Positions 1-7,330 of a DNA stretch of 9,734 bases are shown in pieces. The position numbers and the translations under genes were made by a program. The stretch's first letter is position 1. Each line of letters begins with the position of its first letter. The stretch is from SIG440 sp045591035. GTDB lineage: Bacteria > Bacillota > Clostridia > Monoglobales > Monoglobaceae. Under the pieces are notes generated by a model, which was not told the origin of the DNA, made no database searches, and saw only the letters and a list, made by a program, of their open reading frames with translations. The stretch covers positions 1 to 9,734 of the forward strand of contig JAZNSG010000063.1 of NCBI GenBank assembly GCA_045591035.1. The letters run 5' to 3'.

Positions 1-29
1 CACTATTTTGGGTCAAATTGCAAGTATTT

Positions 30-51
30 AAAAAAAATTACTGGAATTTTT
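30..51 (-). terminator. possible weak terminator after the CDF gene
   Basis: Read on the minus strand just past the CDF stop codon, a 7-bp stem made only of A-T pairs (33-39 with 45-51) encloses a 5-base loop and runs into a tract of eight T (37 down to 30). An all-AT stem is a poor intrinsic terminator, so this may be chance in AT-rich sequence. Nothing else is visible in bases 1-58. Confidence 0.25.
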
Positions 52-58
52 GTCTACT

Positions 59-1225
59 TTAATCATAAATGTAATCCACATTTATTACACAATTAAACCG
101 CTGGTCGGTTTCTCGTATTTTTTCATTTATTATCTTTTTAACTGTTTCTACATCATCAACATCAAAAGGCACTTCAATATCAAATATCAAATTTATATTA
201 CTCACGCCGTCTGTCATTCTGAAATCGTGAATATTCATACGTCCATCCACACATCTGACTATTTCCAACACCATTTCACGCAATTTTGAAGTTCTCTCAC
301 AATTTACCGTAATCGGGTCCATATGCACAACAATATGTATCCCAAGCTCTTTTTCTATTCGTTGTTCAAGTTCATCAATAATCTCATGAATTTTAACAAC
401 ATCACAATCATCAGGCACCTCGGCGTGAACAGAAGCCAGACACCGTCCAGGGCCATAGTCATGCACTATCAAGTCGTGGACTCCTGAAATACCCGGAGTA
501 TTAATGAGATAACTTCTGATGCTCTCAATAGTTTCTTTTTCAGGAGCTTTACCCATTAATATCCCGATAGTATCAATTGAAATTTTAAGACCTGAGTACA
601 TTATGATAATTGACACAGCAGTTCCGACAATTCCATCCAGCAAAGGCAGACCAAGCACTTTACCCAAAATAGCACTTACAACTACCGCAGATGTTGAAAC
701 TACATCATTTATACTATCCTTTGCTGTCGCCAACAGCACTCCTGAATTTATCTTTTTCCCAAGGTATTTATTATAGCTGTACATCCAATACTTGATAGGA
801 ATAGAAGCACATAAAATTGCAACAAGAATAAAGTTAAGATTTGTTTCTTCGGGCTCAAAAATCTTTGCTACAGAAGTTTTAATCAGTTCAAACCCCACAA
901 GCATAATAATAAATGAAACAATCAATGACGAAATATACTCAATCCTGCCATGCCCAAAAGGATGCTCCTTGTCGGGTTTTTGGGCGCTTAGCTTTGCCCC
1001 GATAATGGAAACCAAAGATGTGCCTGAGTCCGACAAGTTGTTGAACGCATCAGAAATTATAGCAATGCTCGACATAGCTGCACCAACAGATATTTTTATG
1101 CCAAAAAGAACCATATTGCATATTATCCCAAGAGTACCTGCAAGTACGGAATAACTTGTTCTGACCTGCAAATCGCTTGTGTTTTCTGAATCCTTAACAA
1201 AATATTTAACAAACAGCTTAATCAA
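59..1225 (-). CDS. cation diffusion facilitator (CDF) metal exporter, probable Mn2+ type
   Basis: Inner-membrane proton-coupled exporter of divalent metal from the CDF family. The 388-residue product has six hydrophobic segments (about 26-48, 51-76, 97-115, 131-151, 163-188, 194-216) and the HPFGHGR motif in the loop between segments 2 and 3. The transport site reads Asn62-x3-Asp66 in segment 2 and Asp170-x3-Asp174 in segment 5. The His of the zinc exporters' HxxxD is replaced by Asp, a pattern associated with Mn2+ exporters such as streptococcal MntE. A cytosolic dimerisation domain (about 231-308) is followed by a second, similar domain (314-388), making it longer than the usual ~300 residues. 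The start is taken as TTG at 1225, which has a Shine-Dalgarno and gives the usual N-terminus (IKLFVKYFVKDSEN). A TTG at 1282 is in frame but lacks a ribosome binding site. It is last in the hprK operon, about 64 bases after dnaE. Metal specificity is inferred. Confidence 0.9.
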   Translation of the reverse strand: MIKLFVKYFVKDSENTSDLQVRTSYSVLAGTLGIICNMVLFGIKISVGAAMSSIAIISDAFNNLSDSGTSLVSIIGAKLSAQKPDKEHPFGHGRIEYISSLIVSFIIMLVGFELIKTSVAKIFEPEETNLNFILVAILCASIPIKYWMYSYNKYLGKKINSGVLLATAKDSINDVVSTSAVVVSAILGKVLGLPLLDGIVGTAVSIIIMYSGLKISIDTIGILMGKAPEKETIESIRSYLINTPGISGVHDLIVHDYGPGRCLASVHAEVPDDCDVVKIHEIIDELEQRIEKELGIHIVVHMDPITVNCERTSKLREMVLEIVRCVDGRMNIHDFRMTDGVSNINLIFDIEVPFDVDDVETVKKIINEKIRETDQRFNCVINVDYIYD

Positions 1226-1229
1226 TTTT

Positions 1230-1240
1230 CTCACCACCTC
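1230..1240 (-). promoter_or_regulatory. ribosome binding site choosing the CDF start
   Basis: On the minus strand this reads GAGGTGGTGAG. The GAGGTG part lies 9 bases before the TTG at 1225. No comparable purine-rich site precedes the in-frame TTG at 1282, so the shorter protein is preferred. Confidence 0.55.
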
Positions 1241-1289
1241 TTTAAAAACATATTCACTTTCATCCACTTCTATTCTAAGCAAAAGTCAA

Positions 1290-4200
1290 CTATACTGTTT
1301 TCACGCATCCATCACCAAGTATATTTTTTAGTTCGTTTATACAGGAAGAATCCGAAACCCACATATTTTTAGGTGCCATAACAGACTGGTTTTTGTCCGC
1401 ATAATAAATTATAACCGGACATTTTCCGTTTTTATTTTTGAGAAGCTCTTTCACCTTTTCAAGGCCATCCGTATCGGAAGAGTCAAGCTTGATATAAAGC
1501 TTGTCAAATTGCGGGAAAAACTCGCTGGTAAGGGGTACAACATTTTCAAGACGTATTTTCGTTGGTCTGTCCTCTTGAACATCAAGGTTGCCCGATATAA
1601 GGCAGAAACTGTCCTCTTTAAGCAACGAATCAAACTTTCGAACCTGGCCCGGGAAAACAATAACCTCAATCTCGCCGCTCATATCTTCGAAAGTTATATA
1701 AAGCATAAGCTCACCACGTTTTGTAAGCTGTTCTTTTCGCTTTGAGATCATTCCGCCGAGCTTCACCTTATCATCAGACACAAACTCGCCTTTTTCGTTT
1801 TCTTCAATTTCAAGAACGCTCGTTGACGAAACCCTTGAAATAACACCTTCCATCCCGTCAAGGGGATGTCCGGAAACATAGACCCCGAGGTACTCTTTCT
1901 CAAAATTAAGCAGTTCACGTTTGTCCATTTCGGGTCTGCTTGGGAAATTATCTCCTGATGGAATGTCCTCTTCAAATATACCAAAAAGGTCAAGTTGCCC
2001 CGAAACCTTATTTTTCTGGCCTCGCACAGCTGAATCAATAACAAGCTCATAAACCGACAAAAGGGTAGACCGCGTTAAATTCAGGCTGTCAAACACACCG
2101 CTCCTTATCATAGCTTCAACAAGACGCTTATTTAATTTCTTATCAGCCATTCGGTTACAAAAATCCGTAAAGCTTTCAAAATTTCCGTTTTTCTCACGTT
2201 CAGAAGTCACTTCATCAATAAACGCAGTTCCGACATTCTTGATAGCACCAAGTCCGAAACGGATATCGTTTCCTTCGGGAACAAAGCTGCTGAAGCTCTT
2301 GTTTATATCCGGTGGCAAAAGCTTTATACCCAGCTTTTTAGCTTCATTGATGTGCTTCGTCACCTTGGTTGACTGTCCTAGGACGCTTGTGAGCAAAGCA
2401 GAATAGAATTCCGTGGGATAATGACATTTAAGCCATGCAGTTTGATATGAAACAAAAGCATAAGCCGCTGCATGAGATTTATTAAAGGCATACTTCGCAA
2501 AATCCATCATCTCGTCAAATATATCTATGGCAGTTTTTTCATCAATGCCACGGCTAACCGCTCCCTCAACCTCAATGTTTCCGGACTCATCCTTTACGCC
2601 GTAAACAAAATTCTTTCGCTCTTGCTCCATCACATCCGTTTTCTTTTTGGACATAGCACGACGCACAAGGTCCGCACGTCCCAAAGAATATCCGCCCAAT
2701 TCACGTACAATCTGCATAACCTGTTCCTGGTAGACTATGCATCCATAGGTAACATCAAGAATATTCTCAAGGAGCGGATGCTTGTACTTTATGTTTCCGC
2801 TGTTTTTATTTGCGATATACTTCGGTATCGAATCCATCGGGCCGGGACGATATAAAGAAATTCCGGCAATAACATCTTCTATTGATGAAGGTTTAAGTTC
2901 TTTCATAAACTCACGCATACCGCCACTTTCAAGCTGAAATACGCCATCGGTATCTCCGTTCGAAATCATTGCATAGGTTTCGGCATCTGTCATCCCTATA
3001 CTTTCTTCACTGACATCTATACCATGGCTAAGCCTTATATTTGCAAGAGCATCACGGATAACCGTCAATGTTCTCAACCCTAGAAAGTCCATTTTAAGCA
3101 GTCCAAGACGTTCAATGGTTGTCATGGTAAACTGAGTTGTTATAACATCCTCGTTTCTTGACAGAGGAACATACTTCCATACGGGCTCACGGGTAATAAC
3201 CACACCTGCCGCATGGGTAGATGTGTGCCTTGGCAAACCCTCAAGCTGCGCCGAAACATCAATAAGTCTTTTAACCTGGGGGTCACTGTCATACATAGCC
3301 TTAAGCTGATTGTTGACCTCCAGAGCTTTTTCAATTGTAATATTTAATTCATTCGGGATTTGCTTTGCCACACCATCCACAAACCCATAAGGCATATCAA
3401 GAGCGCGTCCGGTATCCCTTATGGCAAGTTTAGCCGCCATGGTTCCAAAAGTAACAATCTGAGCTACCTTGTCCGCGCCATATTTCTTGTTTACATAGTC
3501 AATAACCTCGCTGCGTCTCTCATAGCAAAAGTCAATATCAATATCCGGCATGGTTACACGTTCAGGATTAAGAAAGCGTTCAAATATCAAATCGTATTTA
3601 ATGGGGTCAATATTTGTTATCTCAAGGCAATATGAAACAATACTCCCCGCAGCACTTCCTCTGCCCGGGCCTACCATTATTTCATTTTCCTTGGCAAAGT
3701 GAATAAAATCCCAGACAATGAGAAAATAATCAACATAGCCCATTTTTTCTATTGTCTCAAGCTCGTAATCAAGACGTTTCCGTATCTCATCACTGCAATC
3801 AGGATAACGCTTTTTCAGACCCTTTTCACAAAGCTCCCTCAAATAAGAAACCGAGGTATACCCATCCGGAAGCTTAAATTCAGGCAAATGCAGCTTTCCG
3901 AATTCAATCTCCACATTGCACATATCCGCAATTTTCTGGCTGTTTTCTATTGCTTCAGGGATATACGAAAAAAGCTCACGCATTTCATCTTCAGATTTAA
4001 CATACATTTCGTTTGAGGACATTTTCATTCTGTCCTCATCATACACAGTTTTCCCCATCTGTATGCACATAAGAACATCCTGGAACTCTGCATCTTCTTT
4101 TTTAACATAATGTACGTCGTTTGTGGCAACAATCCCCAGATCAAGTTCTCTTGCAAGGCGTATGAGGTCTGTGTTCAGCTTTTTCTGTTCATAAATCCCG

Positions 4201-4730
4201 TGGTCTTGAATTTCGATAAAGTAGTTTTCTTTTCCGAATATGTCTATAAATTCTTCTGCGGACTTTTTGGCATCATCATAATTCCCGGCAAGAATTTTTT
4301 TAGAAAGAACGCCAATCATACAAGCACTGAGGGCAATAAGTCCCTCACTGTTTTCCCGAAGAATTTGCATATCTATCCTTGGTTTGTAATAAAATCCGTC
4401 AACATAGCCAATTGAAACAATATTTATAAGGTTTTTATACCCTGTATTATTTTTGGCAAGTAAAATCAAATGGGAACTTGAGGAATCAAGCTCGTGGGTT
4501 TTGTCTTTGTGTCCCCGTGCCGCCACATATACTTCACAACCTAAAACCGGGTTTATACCTATGCTTTTTGCATATTCATAAAAATCAATTACCCCAAACA
4601 TACATCCATGGTCGGTAATCGCCATTGATGTCTGTCCGAGCTCCTTTGCCCTATTCAGAACCTTTTTAATTGTCCCCTCACCATCCAACAAGCTGTACGC
4701 AGTGTGAGTGTGCAAATGTGCAAAAGCCAT
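1290..4730 (-). CDS. dnaE: DNA polymerase III subunit alpha, DnaE type
   Basis: Replicative C-family DNA polymerase of 1146 residues, in the size range of short Firmicutes DnaE. An N-terminal PHP domain (about 1-215) begins HLHTHTAYSLLDG. The palm carries the catalytic aspartates in PDIDIDF (Asp396, Asp398) and MDFLGL (Asp548). The GPGRGSAAGS motif lies at 354-363. A helix-hairpin-helix region lies near 825-840, a sliding-clamp-binding pentapeptide QLDLF at 912-916, and an OB fold at about 988-1065. In Clostridia such a DnaE normally works beside PolC, often extending RNA primers; PolC is not in this window. All PHP metal-ligand positions appear present (His5, His7, Asp16, His41, Glu66, His87, Cys137, Asp205, His207). 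The start is ATG 4730, 6 bases after a GGGAGGG site; an in-frame ATG at 4748 overlaps that site and is less likely. It lies 39 bases after whiA. Confidence 0.97.
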   Translation of the reverse strand: MAFAHLHTHTAYSLLDGEGTIKKVLNRAKELGQTSMAITDHGCMFGVIDFYEYAKSIGINPVLGCEVYVAARGHKDKTHELDSSSSHLILLAKNNTGYKNLINIVSIGYVDGFYYKPRIDMQILRENSEGLIALSACMIGVLSKKILAGNYDDAKKSAEEFIDIFGKENYFIEIQDHGIYEQKKLNTDLIRLARELDLGIVATNDVHYVKKEDAEFQDVLMCIQMGKTVYDEDRMKMSSNEMYVKSEDEMRELFSYIPEAIENSQKIADMCNVEIEFGKLHLPEFKLPDGYTSVSYLRELCEKGLKKRYPDCSDEIRKRLDYELETIEKMGYVDYFLIVWDFIHFAKENEIMVGPGRGSAAGSIVSYCLEITNIDPIKYDLIFERFLNPERVTMPDIDIDFCYERRSEVIDYVNKKYGADKVAQIVTFGTMAAKLAIRDTGRALDMPYGFVDGVAKQIPNELNITIEKALEVNNQLKAMYDSDPQVKRLIDVSAQLEGLPRHTSTHAAGVVITREPVWKYVPLSRNEDVITTQFTMTTIERLGLLKMDFLGLRTLTVIRDALANIRLSHGIDVSEESIGMTDAETYAMISNGDTDGVFQLESGGMREFMKELKPSSIEDVIAGISLYRPGPMDSIPKYIANKNSGNIKYKHPLLENILDVTYGCIVYQEQVMQIVRELGGYSLGRADLVRRAMSKKKTDVMEQERKNFVYGVKDESGNIEVEGAVSRGIDEKTAIDIFDEMMDFAKYAFNKSHAAAYAFVSYQTAWLKCHYPTEFYSALLTSVLGQSTKVTKHINEAKKLGIKLLPPDINKSFSSFVPEGNDIRFGLGAIKNVGTAFIDEVTSEREKNGNFESFTDFCNRMADKKLNKRLVEAMIRSGVFDSLNLTRSTLLSVYELVIDSAVRGQKNKVSGQLDLFGIFEEDIPSGDNFPSRPEMDKRELLNFEKEYLGVYVSGHPLDGMEGVISRVSSTSVLEIEENEKGEFVSDDKVKLGGMISKRKEQLTKRGELMLYITFEDMSGEIEVIVFPGQVRKFDSLLKEDSFCLISGNLDVQEDRPTKIRLENVVPLTSEFFPQFDKLYIKLDSSDTDGLEKVKELLKNKNGKCPVIIYYADKNQSVMAPKNMWVSDSSCINELKNILGDGCVKTV

Positions 4731-4736
4731 CTTAAA

Positions 4737-4743
4737 CCCTCCC
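4737..4743 (-). promoter_or_regulatory. ribosome binding site of dnaE
   Basis: GGGAGGG on the minus strand, 6 bases before ATG 4730. It lies inside the codons that would follow the alternative ATG at 4748, which favours the 1146-residue protein starting MAFAHLHTHT. Confidence 0.75.
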
Positions 4744-4769
4744 TTCAAAAATGGGTAAATGCAGATTTA

Positions 4770-5648
4770 TCATTTGTTCTTCTCTGCAATTTCAATTATT
4801 CTCTTCATTCTGTGATTAACGCCTGACTTTGAAAGCGGCGGATTAAGCTTCTTCCCCAGCGCATCAAGGCTCAAATCTCTGTACTTAAGTCTTGCGTATG
4901 CAACCTCCTGCAAATCGTCAGGCAATGACGAAATGCCAATTCTCTTATCAATGGTATCAATCGCCGTCAGCTGTCTTGTTGCCGCAGTATAAACTTTATC
5001 AATATTGGCAGTTTCACCGTTTGCTATACGATTAAGGTCATTCCGCCATTCTCTTTCAATCTTCAGGTTAAGAATTTCCATTTGTGCACTAACTGCTCCC
5101 ATATATGTAAGGGCATCACAAACTGTTTCACTGTTTTTTGAATACAGAACCAATCCACCCTTACGTTTAGCACTTCTGAAATCCAGGTCAAGTTCCCCAA
5201 GTACTTGTTTTAAATCATCGTGTATACGCTGTGAATTCGTATTAAATTCCATATTGTAATTCTTATTTGGGTCAACAAGAGTACCGCCACCCAAAAAAGC
5301 CCCTCTCAAAAAAGCGCTTTTGCAGCATGGCTCTTTTGCAAAAAGCTCACAAAGTCCACTTTCACCCGTTTCATATTTGAGAATCATATCTATTATTTTG
5401 GGGTTTGACACAACACAAAAAAAGTTGTTCCCAAGTTCTTCAACCAAAGTCGGTTCTCCACAGGTTCGTTTCATAAGCACCGCAAATCGTTTCATAATCT
5501 CACGGCTCTCTGATGAAACTCTGACAGCTAGTTTCTTCAGTCTCCCGGCAAACACCAAAAAACCCATAAGCTCTGCTTCAATACAACAAGTTTTTCCGAA
5601 AGGTGCTTTACAAAGCCCTTCTTTTGTTTTTTGCGAAAACGACTTCAT
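4770..5648 (-). CDS. whiA: WhiA family DNA-binding protein
   Basis: Nucleoid-associated or regulatory protein related to Streptomyces WhiA and Bacillus YvcL, tied to sporulation septation in actinomycetes and to division and growth control in Firmicutes. The 292 residues (family usually about 300-330) show an N-terminal WhiA domain (about 20-105), a degenerate LAGLIDADG homing-endonuclease-like fold starting at FLRGAFLGGGTLVDP (113-127), and a C-terminal helix-turn-helix. The last carries the conserved NGETANIDK block (210-218) and LNPPLSKSGVNHR (268-280). The LAGLIDADG catalytic acids are not preserved, as is normal for WhiA, so no nuclease activity is expected. ATG 5648 follows an AGGAGG site (5654-5659) by 5 bases. 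The gene follows murB by 26 bases. In many Firmicutes rapZ and yvcK sit immediately upstream of whiA, but they are absent here. Confidence 0.96.
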   Translation of the reverse strand: MKSFSQKTKEGLCKAPFGKTCCIEAELMGFLVFAGRLKKLAVRVSSESREIMKRFAVLMKRTCGEPTLVEELGNNFFCVVSNPKIIDMILKYETGESGLCELFAKEPCCKSAFLRGAFLGGGTLVDPNKNYNMEFNTNSQRIHDDLKQVLGELDLDFRSAKRKGGLVLYSKNSETVCDALTYMGAVSAQMEILNLKIEREWRNDLNRIANGETANIDKVYTAATRQLTAIDTIDKRIGISSLPDDLQEVAYARLKYRDLSLDALGKKLNPPLSKSGVNHRMKRIIEIAEKNK

Positions 5649-5674
5649 AAAAGCCTCCTTTCAACAACAAATAA

Positions 5675-6574
5675 CTAAAACTCTCCAACAAGCTTAACCT
5701 CAGGTTCAAGCTCAACTCCACTGTTTTTATAAACAGTCTCTTTAACATATTCAATTAACTTCAGAACATCCTCTGCTGTCGCTCCACCGGTGTTTATAAT
5801 AAATCCGGCATGTTTTTCCGATACTTGTGCTCCGCCAATTTGTTTTCCCTTCAGATTAGCCGCTTCAATAAGTACTCCGGCAAAGTACCCCTCAGGGCGT
5901 TTAAAAGTGCTCCCTGCACTGGGCTTATCCAAGGGTTGCTTGGATACTCGTCTTTTTGTAAAATCAGCTATCTTTTCATTAATTTCTTTTTTATCTGCAT
6001 AGGAAAGCTTCAATGTGCAGCCAAGTATAAGTCCATTATTTTTCGTGAAAATACTTTTTCTATATCCAAATTCACATTCCTCAGCTGAAATATCTTTTAT
6101 CTCACCGCATTCGTCCAAAAACTTTACAGACTTTACTACCTCTTTCATTTCAAAGCCGTATGCACCTGCGTTCATATACAGTGCTCCGCCAATGGTGCCG
6201 GGAATACCCGATGCAAACTCAATCCCTGAAAGAGAAGCCCTTGACGCTGCAGAAGAAACTGCCGAAAGCAGTGCCCCACTTTGGCAAACAATCTCATCTC
6301 CGAAAACTTCAACCTTATCAAGCTTTTTGAACAAGCAAATTACAACCCCCCGGATGCCCTTGTCTCCCACAAGAAGATTCGAGCCATTTCCAAGAAAGAA
6401 AATGGGCAAATTAGCCTCTTTTGCCGCCAAAATCGCAAGTTTCGTCTTTTCTTCGGTATCAGGAGTTAAAAAATAATCTGCTTTCCCTCCGATTTTGAAG
6501 GTAGTATGCAAACTCATAGGTTCATTTATTTTAACATTATCTTTGCCTAAAATTTCTTGAAATTTTTCAATCAT
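5675..6574 (-). CDS. murB: UDP-N-acetylenolpyruvoylglucosamine reductase
   Basis: Cytoplasmic FAD- and NADPH-dependent enzyme that reduces UDP-GlcNAc-enolpyruvate to UDP-MurNAc, the second committed step of peptidoglycan precursor synthesis. The 299-residue protein has the FAD-binding domain with HTTFKIGGKADYF (23-35), GNGSNLL (62-68) and GIPGTIGGALYMNAGAYG (123-140). It also has the substrate-site Tyr171-Arg172. The C-terminal domain contains PSAGSTFKRP with the proton-donor Ser222, and the catalytic Glu292 in EPEVK near the end. Length and motifs fit a type II MurB as found in Bacillota. The start is ATG 6574, one base after the stop of the upstream PHP gene, with GGAG 6 bases before it. 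A TTG at 6592, which would overlap that gene, is in frame but has no good ribosome binding site. Translational coupling with the upstream gene is likely. Confidence 0.97.
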   Translation of the reverse strand: MIEKFQEILGKDNVKINEPMSLHTTFKIGGKADYFLTPDTEEKTKLAILAAKEANLPIFFLGNGSNLLVGDKGIRGVVICLFKKLDKVEVFGDEIVCQSGALLSAVSSAASRASLSGIEFASGIPGTIGGALYMNAGAYGFEMKEVVKSVKFLDECGEIKDISAEECEFGYRKSIFTKNNGLILGCTLKLSYADKKEINEKIADFTKRRVSKQPLDKPSAGSTFKRPEGYFAGVLIEAANLKGKQIGGAQVSEKHAGFIINTGGATAEDVLKLIEYVKETVYKNSGVELEPEVKLVGEF

Positions 6575-6575
6575 A

Positions 6576-7310
6576 TTAATCTCCAAAATCAAATTTTTTG
6601 TTCTTTTTCTTCGATAAATAGTTTATGAAACGGTCAGCATTTAAATTCATAATCAATTCCTCAGGGAACTGAATTTCTTCAAGCATTCTGACAGCATTAT
6701 CAAAACACCCTATATTTTCCATAAAATGTGCATCTGAACTCACAACAATATTCGTTCCGTTCTTTTTACAAGCCAATGCAATTTCTTTGCATATGGGGAC
6801 ATTTGCCGGTCGTTCATCAAAAGAATGGCTGTTTATCTCAATGCACTTATTTGCATCTTTTGCTGCTTTCACCACAACATCAATATCATAAGGAAATAAC
6901 GGTGAGCCGCTGTGACCAAGTATATCAACATAAGGATTTTCAATGACTCTAAGCCATGTTTCAGTATGGTCACAACCCTTTTCATCTTTAAATAACACAC
7001 CATGAATTGATGCAATTACCAAATCAAGCTTATCCCTCAAAATATCCTCAGGCAAGTCAACCGTACCCATTTTGTCCATTATATTTACTTCAGCGCCATT
7101 TAATATTTTTACGCCCTCGTATACCCTTGGTATATTGTCAAAGGCAAGGAAATGCCACCAATGGGGAGCATCAGGCATTTCAGGTCCATGATTTGTACAG
7201 GCTAAAAGTTCAAGCCCTTTTCGCTTTGCCACAAGTATGTTTTCATAAAGAGTGCTGTAAGCATGAGCACTCGCATTTGTATGAGTATGCACATCTGTCA
7301 ATATCCGCAT
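6576..7310 (-). CDS. PHP-domain metal-dependent phosphoesterase, YcdX-like
   Basis: Stand-alone PHP-family hydrolase of 244 residues, closely resembling E. coli YcdX (a trinuclear metal phosphatase) over its full length. The metal ligands can be read directly: His8 and His10 in DVHTH, His16 in SAHAYST, His41 in TNHGPEM, Glu74 in NGAEVN, His103 in ASIHG, His133 in LGHSGSP, and Asp193/His195 in SSDAH. The family also carries the APHxWHF block, here at 48-54. Members hydrolyse phosphomonoesters using Zn2+ or Mn2+, but the physiological substrate is not established and cannot be read from the sequence. Histidinol phosphatase is a related activity, but nothing here suggests histidine biosynthesis. 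ATG 7310 follows GGTGGAG (7317-7323) by 6 bases. The gene sits 20 bases after hprK and one base before murB, so it is cotranscribed with both. This PHP gene between hprK and murB recurs in Clostridia. Confidence 0.92.
   Translation of the reverse strand: MRILTDVHTHTNASAHAYSTLYENILVAKRKGLELLACTNHGPEMPDAPHWWHFLAFDNIPRVYEGVKILNGAEVNIMDKMGTVDLPEDILRDKLDLVIASIHGVLFKDEKGCDHTETWLRVIENPYVDILGHSGSPLFPYDIDVVVKAAKDANKCIEINSHSFDERPANVPICKEIALACKKNGTNIVVSSDAHFMENIGCFDNAVRMLEEIQFPEELIMNLNADRFINYLSKKKNKKFDFGD
6581..6584 (-). promoter_or_regulatory. ribosome binding site of murB inside the PHP gene
   Basis: GGAG on the minus strand, lying within the last sense codons of the PHP gene (GGA GAT TAA) and 6 bases before murB ATG 6574. 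It supports ATG 6574 over the in-frame TTG at 6592 and suggests coupling of the two genes. Confidence 0.7.
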
Positions 7311-7330
7311 TTATGTCTCCACCCCAAAAT

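Noticed and set aside
5100..5320. whiA as a homing endonuclease because of its LAGLIDADG-like fold
   Set aside because: The catalytic acidic residues of active homing enzymes are absent, and the C-terminal helix-turn-helix and gene context are those of WhiA.
6015..6476. Long plus-strand reading frame (153 codons) opposite murB
   Set aside because: It lies wholly antisense to a firmly identified murB, has no recognisable domain, and its residues mirror the codons of murB.
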